Shown here one piece after another: positions 16,444 to 23,919 of a DNA stretch of 30,019 nt. This stretch comes from UBA2287 sp964479665. Lineage in GTDB: Bacteria; Bacteroidota; Bacteroidia; Bacteroidales; Tenuifilaceae. The stretch is from assembly GCA_964479665.1 (NCBI GenBank), contig CAYZNN010000033.1, forward strand, positions 1-30,019, given 5' to 3'. How positions within the stretch are numbered: position 1 is the first letter of the stretch; every line of letters starts with the position of its first letter. The position numbers were made by a program, and so were the translations under genes. The notes beneath the pieces are model-generated. The model was not told the origin of the DNA. It ran no database searches and saw only the letters and a list, made by a program, of their open reading frames with translations.

Positions 16444-17196
16444 TTGAGAATCAAGAAAATTATCGTTTCGCAGCCCGATCCACTCAGCGAAAAATCTCCG
16501 TACATGGAGCTAGCCCAAAAGTTCAATCTGAAAATCGATTTCAGACCGTTTATTAGGGTTGAGGGCATTTCGGCAAAAGATTTTCGACAGCAGAAAATTG
16601 ATATTTTGCAGCATACAGCAGTAATTTTTACCAGCCGTACTGCTATTGACAATTTTTATAGAATATGCGAAGAGGTTAGGGTGACCATCCCCGAAACTAT
16701 GAAGTACTTCTGCATTACTGAGGCAATTGCCCACTACCTTCAGAAGTATATTGTGTACCGTAAACGAAAAATATTTTTTGGTCCGGGTACTTTCGTACAA
16801 TTAATGGACGTAATACTTAAACATAAAAACGAGAAGTTTCTTGTACCCCTTTCAGATGTTCACAAGGCAGAAATTCCCAAAACACTCGACAAAGCGAAGA
16901 TAAAATATTCAAAGGGAATATTTTATCGTACTGTTAGCAGCGACCTGTCCGATTTGAAAGAACTCGACTACAACATGCTGGTTTTCTATAGCCCAAGCGG
17001 TATTAAATCGTTGTTCGAAAATTTCCCCAACTTTCAACAAAACGATATTGCCATTGCGGCTTTTGGCGACAATACAGCTAAGGCTGTTAAAGACAATGGC
17101 CTTCGGCTCGATGTAAAAGCGCCAACTCCCCAGTGTACCAGCATGACTCAGGCCCTTGATGAATTTATAAAAAAACACAATAAAGAGCATAAGTAA
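16444..17196 (+). CDS. hemD: Uroporphyrinogen-III synthase family protein
   Basis: A 250-residue HemD-type protein; the enzyme closes hydroxymethylbilane with D-ring inversion to give uroporphyrinogen III on the heme/siroheme pathway. Visible family features are the opening KKIIVSQPDP, VIFTSRTAIDNFYRIC (about 58-73) and FYSPSGIKSLFENFP (about 181-195), matching the two-lobe fold. The start appears to be TTG at 16444: the conserved first strand IKKIIVSQP lies before any ATG, and the first internal ATG (16504) would remove it. It follows the DUF4271 gene by 24 bases and precedes rnpA. Other hem genes are not in the window. HemD is poorly conserved, so assignment rests on both motifs and context. 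Confidence 0.88.
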   Translation: MRIKKIIVSQPDPLSEKSPYMELAQKFNLKIDFRPFIRVEGISAKDFRQQKIDILQHTAVIFTSRTAIDNFYRICEEVRVTIPETMKYFCITEAIAHYLQKYIVYRKRKIFFGPGTFVQLMDVILKHKNEKFLVPLSDVHKAEIPKTLDKAKIKYSKGIFYRTVSSDLSDLKELDYNMLVFYSPSGIKSLFENFPNFQQNDIAIAAFGDNTAKAVKDNGLRLDVKAPTPQCTSMTQALDEFIKKHNKEHK

Positions 17197-17212
17197 CCAT
17201 TTCGTTGGTTAC
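17193..17212 (+). terminator. Possible stem after hemD
   Basis: GTAACCA (17193-17199) pairs with TGGTTAC (17206-17212) around a 6-base loop, overlapping the hemD stop. There is no strong T-run after it, so it could be a weak terminator or an attenuating stem upstream of rnpA. Confidence 0.35.
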
Positions 17213-17244
17213 TCATTACTTTGCAAAAACACCTCAAGTAAAAG

Positions 17245-17649
17245 GTGGAAAAACAAAAAACCTTTGGTCTGCCAAAAGCCGAAAGGCTTTGCAGTTTGAA
17301 AGCAATTGAGAGCCTTTTTGCCTCAGGTAAATCGCACTTCGCATATCCAATTCGTATGGTTTTTCAAATTGTTGAAAGTGAAATCGACAATCCACCTGTA
17401 CAGGTTATGTTTTCAGTTCCCCGAAAAAGATTCAAATTGGCAGTAACCCGAAATCTGATTCGCAGAAGAATGCGTGAAGCCTATCGGCTGAACAAGCATA
17501 ACCTTATTCCAATGCTCGAACCCCTGAACTTAAATTTAAAAATTGCGTTTCTATATTCTGTTAACGATGTTTGCAACTTCAGCACCATTGAGAAATCGAT
17601 TGTAACCCACCTTTCCTACCTTGGCTCAAGTGTTAGCAAAAATGATTAA
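17245..17649 (+). CDS. rnpA: Ribonuclease P protein component
   Basis: A 134-residue protein subunit of RNase P, which helps the M1 RNA cleave tRNA 5' leaders. The signature is present as PRKRFKLAVTRNLIRRRMRE (about 70-89), with the RNR-type basic helix. A GTG at 17245 is the likely start, giving MEKQKTFGLPKAERL, the usual N-terminal lead; no ATG occurs before the conserved region. Its last 8 bases overlap the yidD start (ATG at 17642), which indicates translational coupling. The common rpmH-rnpA-yidD-yidC order is broken here: hemD stands in place of rpmH. Confidence 0.95.
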   Translation: MEKQKTFGLPKAERLCSLKAIESLFASGKSHFAYPIRMVFQIVESEIDNPPVQVMFSVPRKRFKLAVTRNLIRRRMREAYRLNKHNLIPMLEPLNLNLKIAFLYSVNDVCNFSTIEKSIVTHLSYLGSSVSKND

Positions 17650-17887
17650 ACCCATTTTATATTGGATAAAAAAGGGATTTGTAGCCATACTCATTTTACC
17701 CGTGAGGCTATACCAAATTCTGATAAGCCCCTACACAATATCATCGTGCAGATACACTCCAACCTGTTCGCATTACACCATTGAAGCCCTTCGTAAGCAC
17801 GGACCACTAAAGGGTCTTTGGTTGGGAATTAGGCGAATAAGCCGATGCCACCCATGGGGAGGCCACGGTTACGATCCCGTTCCTTAA
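17642..17887 (+). CDS. yidD: Membrane protein insertion efficiency factor YidD
   Basis: An 81-residue YidD. The family signature is complete: RLYQILISPY, CRYTPTCSHYTIEAL with the paired cysteines, and CHPWGGHGYDPVP at the C-terminus. It is a small membrane-associated protein that assists insertion of inner-membrane proteins together with YidC. I take the ATG at 17642 rather than the TTG at 17621, since MIKPILYWIKKG matches the usual start and gives an 8-base overlap with rnpA. yidC itself is not adjacent. Confidence 0.95.
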   Translation: MIKPILYWIKKGFVAILILPVRLYQILISPYTISSCRYTPTCSHYTIEALRKHGPLKGLWLGIRRISRCHPWGGHGYDPVP

Positions 17888-17944
17888 TTAATGTATAATA
17901 ACAGAATTTAATTAATAGTAATTAGCAACAAGCTGTTTAAATAC

Positions 17945-17952
17945 TAAATTTG
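17945..17952 (+). promoter_or_regulatory. Promoter -7 box for the S41 peptidase gene
   Basis: TAAATTTG fits TAnnTTTG and ends 26 bases before the ATG at 17979. The base run at -33 (TTAG at 17922-17925, 19 bases upstream) is only a partial match. Confidence 0.5.
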
Positions 17953-17978
17953 CCATTGCGTTCGCAAATATTATAGCC

Positions 17979-19649
17979 ATGAAACTTGTAAAAGGTAGAA
18001 TTAGAGTACTATTTTTTTCTTCTTTAACGGTTATCACCGTTTTTGTAATTCTTGCATTTCAAGGGCCCAACATTAAAACATCGAGGGGACTCGATATCTT
18101 TTTTTCGTTTTTTAGGGACCTTAATATTATGTATGTAGATAAAACAGACCCTGAAAAATTAATTTATACGGGCATTGATGCAATGCTTCAATCGCTCGAC
18201 CCATACAGCGAATTTATTTCTGAAGAGAATAGCGACGAACTCGACTTTCAAACAACTGGAGAGTATGGTGGAATGGGGGCTCTAATTCAGGAATACGAGG
18301 GTTTCCCTATGGTAGCTGAAATATACGAGGGAAGTCCTGCCCAAAAAGCGGGTCTTCTGGTGGGCGATCAGATTCTGGTTATAAATGGAATTAGTGTTAA
18401 TTCTATTGCAATTGACAAAGCAAGCAAAATGCTAAAGGGGCTCCCAAAAACTGACCTTACTCTGAAAATTAAAAGATTAAACACCCCCGATACCCTAACC
18501 TTCAACTTTAAAAGGGAAAAAATTCACATACCAAGTGTACCCTACTATGGTATGATTGAGAACGGAATTGGCTATATAAGGCTGGGAAGTTTTACCTCTG
18601 ATGCCTACAAAGAAACCGAGAAGGCGCTAAAGGAACTAATGAAAAGCGATGCTAAGTCAATAATTTTGGACCTAAGAGGTAACCCTGGAGGGTTATTGTA
18701 CGAAGCCGTAGGGGTTGTCAACCTTTTTGTTCCCCGCAACCAATTGGTTGTTTATACCAAGGGTCAGTTAAAGGACTTTGATCAGGAATATAAAACTGCT
18801 TCTAAACCCCTAAATACTGACATTCCTTTGGTAGTGCTGGTTGATCGATCGTCGGCATCCGCCTCCGAAATAGTTGCCGGAGCTCTTCAGGATATTGATA
18901 GGGCTGTGATTATTGGTGAAAGAACTTTTGGCAAGGGATTGGTTCAAAGTACTCGCGAACTTCCTCACAATACTAAAATGAAAATTACCACGGCCAAATA
19001 CTACATTCCAAGCGGCAGATCCATTCAGGCAATCGATTGGGCCAAAAGAAATGAGGATGGTAGCGTTCATTACATTCCCGACTCTCTAATAAAACCATTT
19101 AAAACAAAAAATGGCCGAACAGTGTATGATGGAGGGGGCATTCTTCCGGACATTGTGATGGAACCCAGAGTACCAAACGAATTAACCGTTAATTTATATA
19201 GCAGCAGAAGTTTCTTTAAATACGCAACCCTTTTCCGACTGAAAAACTCAAGTATAAATTCTCCCAACGAATTCAACCTTACCAACGAAGAGTTCAACAC
19301 CTTTTCGAATTTTATTCTGCAAGAAGGAGTTAAGTTTCAAACCCATTCACAGAAAGTTCTCGACGAATTAACTAGAACATCAAAGGAAAATAACTACTTC
19401 GAAAGGGCAAAACCCTTTATTGACAGCCTGAGCCAAATTGTTAACACCAACGCTTTAGCCGAAATTGAACGTAACCGCAACGAAGTTAAAACTGTGCTTG
19501 AAGATGAAATTGTTGGCCGTTACTATTTTCAGCGTGGCCGCTTTCAACGCTTTGTAAAACGCGACGACTTGGTAAAAAAAGCCATAGATGTACTTAAAGA
19601 TTCGAAGCAATTCACAGAAATTCTTTCTTCTCCAAAAAATCCTTCTTAA
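17979..19649 (+). CDS. S41-family C-terminal processing peptidase
   Basis: A 556-residue CtpA/Prc-like protease. An uncleaved N-terminal signal anchor (about residues 8-28, VLFFSSLTVITVFVILAF) puts the enzyme in the periplasm. Then follow a short helical segment ending in LDPYSEFIS, a PDZ domain (about 85-165, GGMGALIQEYEGFPMVAEI and AGLLVGDQILVING) that binds substrate C-termini, and the S41 core. The Ser/Lys dyad is intact: Ser294 in SSASASE and Lys319 in RTFGKG, 25 residues apart. A C-terminal extension of about 150 residues is largely helical. Family members trim or destroy envelope proteins; no substrate is evident. It precedes the membrane AraC-type regulator by 19 bases, so the pair may be co-expressed. 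Confidence 0.95.
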   Translation: MKLVKGRIRVLFFSSLTVITVFVILAFQGPNIKTSRGLDIFFSFFRDLNIMYVDKTDPEKLIYTGIDAMLQSLDPYSEFISEENSDELDFQTTGEYGGMGALIQEYEGFPMVAEIYEGSPAQKAGLLVGDQILVINGISVNSIAIDKASKMLKGLPKTDLTLKIKRLNTPDTLTFNFKREKIHIPSVPYYGMIENGIGYIRLGSFTSDAYKETEKALKELMKSDAKSIILDLRGNPGGLLYEAVGVVNLFVPRNQLVVYTKGQLKDFDQEYKTASKPLNTDIPLVVLVDRSSASASEIVAGALQDIDRAVIIGERTFGKGLVQSTRELPHNTKMKITTAKYYIPSGRSIQAIDWAKRNEDGSVHYIPDSLIKPFKTKNGRTVYDGGGILPDIVMEPRVPNELTVNLYSSRSFFKYATLFRLKNSSINSPNEFNLTNEEFNTFSNFILQEGVKFQTHSQKVLDELTRTSKENNYFERAKPFIDSLSQIVNTNALAEIERNRNEVKTVLEDEIVGRYYFQRGRFQRFVKRDDLVKKAIDVLKDSKQFTEILSSPKNPS

Positions 19650-19668
19650 ATTTTTTTACTTAAAAGTG

Positions 19669-20802
19669 ATGATTATAAAGATTTCCTTGCTGCTTCCCAT
19701 TATTGTTACCCTTTTTTGGACTATTGTACTACCATCGGGTCGGAGTTGGAAAGAACACCCAAAATTACTTTTAAGCATATTAATGGCTGTTGCCAGCATA
19801 TTTTATTTATCCCATGCACTCTACTTTCAAAAGCAAATTGGACTTTATTACTACTTCGATAGCCTTTACCTCCTATGTAATTTATTAGTATTTCCGCTTT
19901 ACCATATATACGTTAGGCTTTTAACCATCGATCGAAGGTTCTCGCTAAAAAAACACTCAAAGCACTTGGTAATCCCTTTCATTATCTTTATTCTAAGCAT
20001 TATTGGCTATGTTTCAATGAGCAAACAGGAAGGGTTGAATTATTTAAATCAAATCCTTTTAAAAGGGAATACCAAGGGTGTAAGCAATCAATTTATGGGG
20101 GTGGTATATATAAGTAGTCGCCTTTTATTCATTCTTCAAGTGGTTTTTTACCTAATAACTAACTTTCGTTTGCTAAATAGGTGGAATGAAAAGTTGCTGC
20201 AACTCTATTCAAATATTGAAGGGCGATCGTTACAATGGGTTCAATTTTTCAATCTTACTTTTGCTTCAATTTCCTTGGCAAGCATTCTGCTTGCCATAAT
20301 TGGTCGAAACTTTTTCCTTACCAACGATTACTTACTTGTAGTTCCATCTCTGGTTTTCAGTTCGTTACTATTTTTCATTAGTCTTCATGGCAATAGGCAA
20401 AGGGGTGATTTTTCTGAACAATTCGAGAAGGAAAATTCAGATCAAATAAGTCAGTCGCTATTAAATAAAAACGAAATTCAGTTATTGCTTATTAATCAGT
20501 TTGAACGTAACCTACTCTTTAAGAGCCCCAACCTTACTCTTTGGGAAGTAAGCAAAAAATTGGGTATCGATAATCAGACGCTAAGCTCAACAATTGAAAG
20601 TTTTTACCAATGTAATTATAATCAGTTTGTGAACCGCTACCGAATAAATTACGCCAAGTCTCTTATTCTATCAAACAGCCCTTACACTTTAGAGCAGCTT
20701 GCTGAACTTTCGGGTTTTCATTCTGTAAAATCCCTCAAACGAACTTTTCAGAACATTGAGGGAGTATCCTTTAGAAAATCTGTACAGTTTCATAGGAACT
20801 GA
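19669..20802 (+). CDS. Membrane-embedded AraC-type transcriptional regulator
   Basis: A 377-residue protein that joins a multi-pass membrane domain to a DNA-binding domain. Residues 1 to about 245 hold seven or so hydrophobic segments (IIKISLLLPIIVTLFWTIVL first), and residues about 270-377 form two helix-turn-helix units: LTLWEVSKKLGIDNQTLSS and YTLEQLAELSGFHSVKSLKR, the latter with the AraC-type second-HTH spacing. The fold is like Bacteroidota 7TM-AraC regulators that sense envelope or small-molecule signals. I use ATG 19669 because it begins a typical membrane lead and leaves 19 bases after the peptidase stop; the longer ATG at 19588 would overlap that gene by 62 bases. Ligand and targets unknown. 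Confidence 0.85.
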   Translation: MIIKISLLLPIIVTLFWTIVLPSGRSWKEHPKLLLSILMAVASIFYLSHALYFQKQIGLYYYFDSLYLLCNLLVFPLYHIYVRLLTIDRRFSLKKHSKHLVIPFIIFILSIIGYVSMSKQEGLNYLNQILLKGNTKGVSNQFMGVVYISSRLLFILQVVFYLITNFRLLNRWNEKLLQLYSNIEGRSLQWVQFFNLTFASISLASILLAIIGRNFFLTNDYLLVVPSLVFSSLLFFISLHGNRQRGDFSEQFEKENSDQISQSLLNKNEIQLLLINQFERNLLFKSPNLTLWEVSKKLGIDNQTLSSTIESFYQCNYNQFVNRYRINYAKSLILSNSPYTLEQLAELSGFHSVKSLKRTFQNIEGVSFRKSVQFHRN

Positions 20803-20885
20803 TGACAGGCCAACTAAATGCTTTTAAACATTCGCTCAATCTAATATAACTGAATTATTTCATACTCAGGGTTGCGTAATTTACA

Positions 20886-20893
20886 TATTTTTG
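20886..20893 (+). promoter_or_regulatory. Promoter -7 box for the PLP enzyme gene
   Basis: TATTTTTG fits TAnnTTTG and ends 25 bases before the ATG at 20919. No TTTG at correct -33 spacing is seen. Confidence 0.45.
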
Positions 20894-20918
20894 CCTGCGA
20901 AATCTATTGTAAAAACCA

Positions 20919-22376
20919 ATGGAAAACCTCGAGCACTACTTCAACAAGTTTAGGCAAAACATAATTGGAATCGATGCTACTTACGATTCGCCCTTCGGAA
21001 AGCAGAAAATGGTTTATGCCGATTGGATTGCCAGCGGCAGGCTTTACAAGCCCATTGAAGATAAAATGCTCAACGTTTTTGGCCCCATGGTTGCCAATAC
21101 CCATACCGAGAGCAGCCAGAGCGGAAGGTTTATGACCGAGGCATACCATTTTGCTCTGCAAGAGATAAAGCGCCATGTGAATGCTGGCCCCAACGATGTG
21201 ATTGTAATGAGTGGTTTCGGTATGACCTCGTCTATTAATAAATTTCAGCGCATTTTGGGTTTAAAGAACAAGGCTTTCACTTTTGATAATCCCAACGACA
21301 GGCCAGTGGTTTTTGTTACCCATATGGAGCACCATTCCAACCAAACCTCGTGGTACGAAACCATTGCCGAGGTGGTGGTGGTCGACCCCGACAACGAAAT
21401 GCGCGTTTCGGCAGCCAAACTCCTCGAAGCCATTGAACCCTATAAGCATCGATCGGCTCTTATTGGTTCGTTTACTGCCTGCAGTAATGTTACCGGAATT
21501 CTTACTCCCTACCACGAACTTGCTCGTGTAATGCACAATTTTGGCGGACTTTGCTTTGTCGACTTTGCCGCATCGGCACCCTACTGCAAAATCGATATGC
21601 ACCCTGTCGACCCTATGGAACGATTGGATGCAATATTCTTCTCGCCCCATAAATTTTTAGGAGGTCCTGGCTCTTCGGGGGTGCTAATTTTCGACTCGAA
21701 ACTTTACCAGTGCCGCGTTCCCGACCAGCCCGGTGGGGGTACGGTTGATTGGACCAACCCTTGGGGTGAGTATAAATACATTGATGATATTGAACGCCGC
21801 GAAGACGGCGGAACACCCGGTTTTTTACAGGCCATTCGAGCAGCCCTTTGTGTTAGGCTAAAGGACGAAATGGGTGTCGAAAACATTCATGCTCGCGAAA
21901 AGGAGCTGGTTTGCAAGGCTGTTGCTATGCTAAGGGAAATTAAGGGTGTGAAAATTTTAGCCGACAATTGCCTCGAACGAATTGGTGCCATTTCGTTCTA
22001 CATCGAAAATGTGCATTACAACCTAATGGTTCGCATTCTGAGCGATCGCTTTGGCATTCAGGTACGTGGAGGTTGCGTTTGCGCCGGAACCTATGGGCAC
22101 TTTCTTTTAAACGTAACCAAGGAGCAGTCGCACGCTATTACCGACCAAATAAACCACGGCGACCTATCGCAAAAACCTGGCTGGGTTCGCTGGAGCATTC
22201 ACCCTACCACCACCAACGCCGAAGTGGAGTACGTTGCCAATGCAATTGCACAAGTGGCCGAAAACGCTGCCCCTTGGGCAAGCGACTACCGCTACTGCAA
22301 GCGAAGCAACGAATTCTTTTTACATAAATCGCTTAAGGTGAAAGAAACCGATATGGATGAGGTTTTTAAACTATAA
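20919..22376 (+). CDS. Class V aminotransferase-fold PLP-dependent enzyme
   Basis: A 485-residue fold-type I PLP enzyme of the class V aminotransferase/cysteine desulfurase superfamily. The Schiff-base lysine is Lys245 in FFSPHKFLGGPG; Asp215 in CFVDFAASAPY is the pyridine-nitrogen partner, and the HMEHHSN block (135-141) is the PLP-stacking His region. A cysteine pair in RGGCVCAGTYGH (Cys386, Cys388) sits where cysteine desulfurases carry the sulfur-accepting Cys loop. Length exceeds SufS/IscS (about 400-410). It could be a desulfurase-like, kynureninase-like or selenocysteine-lyase-like enzyme; no suf or isc genes are adjacent, so the substrate is open. It appears to be a single-gene unit with its own -7 box. 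Confidence 0.9.
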   Translation: MENLEHYFNKFRQNIIGIDATYDSPFGKQKMVYADWIASGRLYKPIEDKMLNVFGPMVANTHTESSQSGRFMTEAYHFALQEIKRHVNAGPNDVIVMSGFGMTSSINKFQRILGLKNKAFTFDNPNDRPVVFVTHMEHHSNQTSWYETIAEVVVVDPDNEMRVSAAKLLEAIEPYKHRSALIGSFTACSNVTGILTPYHELARVMHNFGGLCFVDFAASAPYCKIDMHPVDPMERLDAIFFSPHKFLGGPGSSGVLIFDSKLYQCRVPDQPGGGTVDWTNPWGEYKYIDDIERREDGGTPGFLQAIRAALCVRLKDEMGVENIHAREKELVCKAVAMLREIKGVKILADNCLERIGAISFYIENVHYNLMVRILSDRFGIQVRGGCVCAGTYGHFLLNVTKEQSHAITDQINHGDLSQKPGWVRWSIHPTTTNAEVEYVANAIAQVAENAAPWASDYRYCKRSNEFFLHKSLKVKETDMDEVFKL

Positions 22377-22399
22377 GAGCAAAAACGGTAGTCTCCTAT

Positions 22400-22460
22400 T
22401 TGTAAATTGCAATAGCTTAAGTACATGAAGAAATTATATTTACATTTTGGCAATTTACAA
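22400..22460. promoter_or_regulatory. Inverted repeat upstream of mazEF
   Basis: TTGTAAATTGC (22400-22410) is the exact reverse complement of GCAATTTACAA (22450-22460), an 11-bp inverted repeat with 39 bases between. A second palindrome, TTACGTAA, lies near 22482-22489, closer to the mazE ATG at 22501. MazE-MazF operons are usually repressed by MazE binding to palindromes over their promoter, so these are operator candidates; a terminator role for the upstream gene is an alternative. Confidence 0.5.
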
Positions 22461-22500
22461 TCATATGTAATAACTTTATAATTACGTAAATTAGGTAATT

Positions 22501-22746
22501 ATGGAAATATCAGTAATTTCAATTGGAAATTCGAAAGGAATAAGGTTAAGCAAAACCATTATTGAAAAATACAATATTAAGGACACTGTTGAACTAATAC
22601 TGGAAAAGGGACGCATTATTCTTGTACCAAAATCGCTGCCACGAAAGGGATGGGAAAAAGAGTTTATGAAAATGCACCACAACAACGACGATGCCCCTTT
22701 AATTCCTGATGTTTTCGAAGACGAAACACTTGAAGAATGGAGTTAA
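22501..22746 (+). CDS. mazE: MazE/AbrB-type antitoxin
   Basis: An 81-residue antitoxin. Residues 1-44 are the swapped-hairpin AbrB/MazE DNA-binding domain (VISIGNSKGIRLSKTIIEKY and a following strand pair to IILVP); the rest (about 45-81) is acidic and probably unstructured, ending DVFEDETLEEWS, the part that in MazE-type antitoxins wraps around the toxin. It binds the toxin encoded by the next gene, and the complex represses the promoter. The coding end overlaps the toxin start by 10 bases, typical for these pairs. This is a Bacteroidota-type antitoxin and quite distant from E. coli MazE. Confidence 0.9.
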   Translation: MEISVISIGNSKGIRLSKTIIEKYNIKDTVELILEKGRIILVPKSLPRKGWEKEFMKMHHNNDDAPLIPDVFEDETLEEWS

Positions 22747-23060
22747 GTCAGTACAGCATAGTTTTGGTCAACCTCGACCCTACAATAGGTAGCGAAATTA
22801 GGAAAACTAGGCCCTGTGTTATTATTTTGCCTAACGAAATGAATAAGCACCTTCAAACCTTGGTTGTAGCGCCAATGGTCAGTCAATCGAAAATTTACCC
22901 AACAAGGCTAGAAATAAAGCATAACAATAAAAAAGGCTGGATTGTAGTTGACCAAATAAGAACAATTGACAAGCAAAGGGTTGTAAAATGTTTTGAAAAA
23001 CTATCAGCAAAGGAAGTGGAAAAACTTAAATCGATAATCAAGGAAACCTTTGTCGATTAA
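22737..23060 (+). CDS. mazF: MazF/PemK-type toxin (endoribonuclease)
   Basis: A 107-residue PemK/MazF toxin, normally a sequence-specific mRNA interferase. The fold motifs are VNLDPTIGSEIRKTRPCVII (about 11-30), VVAPMVSQSKIYPT (43-56) and GWIVVDQIRTIDKQRV (about 67-82). The catalytic Arg is present (Arg25 in TRP). The position of the second catalytic residue, Thr in E. coli (T52) and B. subtilis (T48) MazF, is Val48 here, with Ser49 next to it; Ser49 may substitute or activity may be altered. It overlaps mazE by 10 bases and is followed by a strong hairpin shared with sdhB. The pair looks like a standard type II toxin-antitoxin unit. Confidence 0.92.
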   Translation: MELSQYSIVLVNLDPTIGSEIRKTRPCVIILPNEMNKHLQTLVVAPMVSQSKIYPTRLEIKHNNKKGWIVVDQIRTIDKQRVVKCFEKLSAKEVEKLKSIIKETFVD

Positions 23061-23083
23061 AACCTATTGTAAATCGCTCAGTG

Positions 23084-23139
23084 TACATAAACCACAAAAG
23101 CACGAAGTATTTACTATTCGTGGTTTTGTGGTTTATGTA
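23084..23139. terminator. Bidirectional hairpin between mazF and sdhB (repeat copy 3)
   Basis: The 23-base arm at 23084-23106 (TACATAAACCACAAAAGCACGAA) pairs with 23117-23139 in 22 of 23 positions around a 10-base loop. The core ACCACAAAAGCACGAA is the same repeat family as the other dispersed palindromes. It sits between the convergent mazF (ends 23060) and sdhB (ends 23147) and would form a strong stem in transcripts from both sides, so it is a natural bidirectional terminator or mRNA 3'-end stem. Confidence 0.75.
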
Positions 23140-23146
23140 TTTAAAA

Positions 23147-23890
23147 CTAATCGTTTAGTTTTGCAGCCCAAAACTCCCGATTTAAGCGGGCAATATGCGA
23201 AATTGAAATGCCCTTTGGGCATTCGGCTTCGCAAGCGCGGGTGTTGGTGCACGAGCCAAAGCCCAGCTCGTCCATTTTGGCAACCATTTTTGTAACCCGC
23301 TCCTTGGCTTCGGCTTTACCCTGTGGTACTAGCGCAAACTGCGACACTTTGGCGGCTATAAAAAGCATGGCCGAGGAGTTTTTGCATGCCGCTACACACG
23401 CCCCACAGCCTATGCACGATGCTGCATCGAAGGCCTCATCGGCATTGGTTTTCGCATTGGGTAGGCAGTTGGCATCCTGCGCTGCTCCAGCATTTATTGA
23501 AATAAAGCCACCGGCTTGCATAATCTTGTCGAACGCATTTCGGTCAACCATTACATCTTTAATTACCGGAAACGAAGCTGAACGCCAGGGTTCAACTGTA
23601 ATGGTTGTTCCATCGGTAAATTCGCGCATGTGCAGTTCGCAGGTGGTTGTTCGGTTCATTACCCCGTGCGGCCGACCATTTATATACAGCCCGCAACAAC
23701 CGCAAATTCCCTCGCGGCAGTCGTGTTCAAACACAACAGGCTCTTTGCCTTCAAGAATTAGCGTACTGTTGAGGTAGTCGAGCATTTCGAGAAACGACAT
23801 TTCGGGCGACACATTGTTTAAGCTGTAGGTTTCGAACTTCCCTTTTGCCTTGGCACTGGGCTGTCTCCATATTTTTATTTTAAAATTCAT
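23147..23890 (-). CDS. sdhB: Succinate dehydrogenase/fumarate reductase iron-sulfur subunit
   Basis: A 247-residue iron-sulfur protein that carries electrons from the flavoprotein to quinone. The [2Fe-2S] ligands are Cys58, Cys63, Cys66 and Cys84 (HDCREGICGCC and TTTCELH); the [4Fe-4S] and [3Fe-4S] ligands are in CIGCGACVAACK (159-170), and Cys214, Cys220 and Cys224 (CTNTRACEAECP). All are present. Its pattern and length match Bacteroidota complex II / fumarate reductase. It is the last gene of sdhC-sdhA-sdhB on the minus strand; 29 bases separate it from sdhA. The 3' end faces mazF with a shared hairpin. Confidence 0.97.
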   Translation of the reverse strand: MNFKIKIWRQPSAKAKGKFETYSLNNVSPEMSFLEMLDYLNSTLILEGKEPVVFEHDCREGICGCCGLYINGRPHGVMNRTTTCELHMREFTDGTTITVEPWRSASFPVIKDVMVDRNAFDKIMQAGGFISINAGAAQDANCLPNAKTNADEAFDAASCIGCGACVAACKNSSAMLFIAAKVSQFALVPQGKAEAKERVTKMVAKMDELGFGSCTNTRACEAECPKGISISHIARLNREFWAAKLND

Positions 23891-23919
23891 GGCAATTGAC
23901 TGATTGATGAAACAATTGG

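Noticed and set aside
17621..17641. TTG start for yidD seven codons upstream
   Set aside because: The ATG at 17642 matches the family N-terminus and gives the common short overlap with rnpA.
19588..19668. Longer N-terminus for the AraC-type regulator starting at 19588
   Set aside because: It would overlap the S41 peptidase gene by 62 bases and adds a basic stretch read out of frame from that gene; the ATG at 19669 gives a normal membrane-protein start.
23208..23777. 189-residue plus-strand frame inside sdhB
   Set aside because: Antisense shadow of a conserved cysteine-rich gene; the composition (many Ser, Ala, Pro) follows from the sdhB codons.
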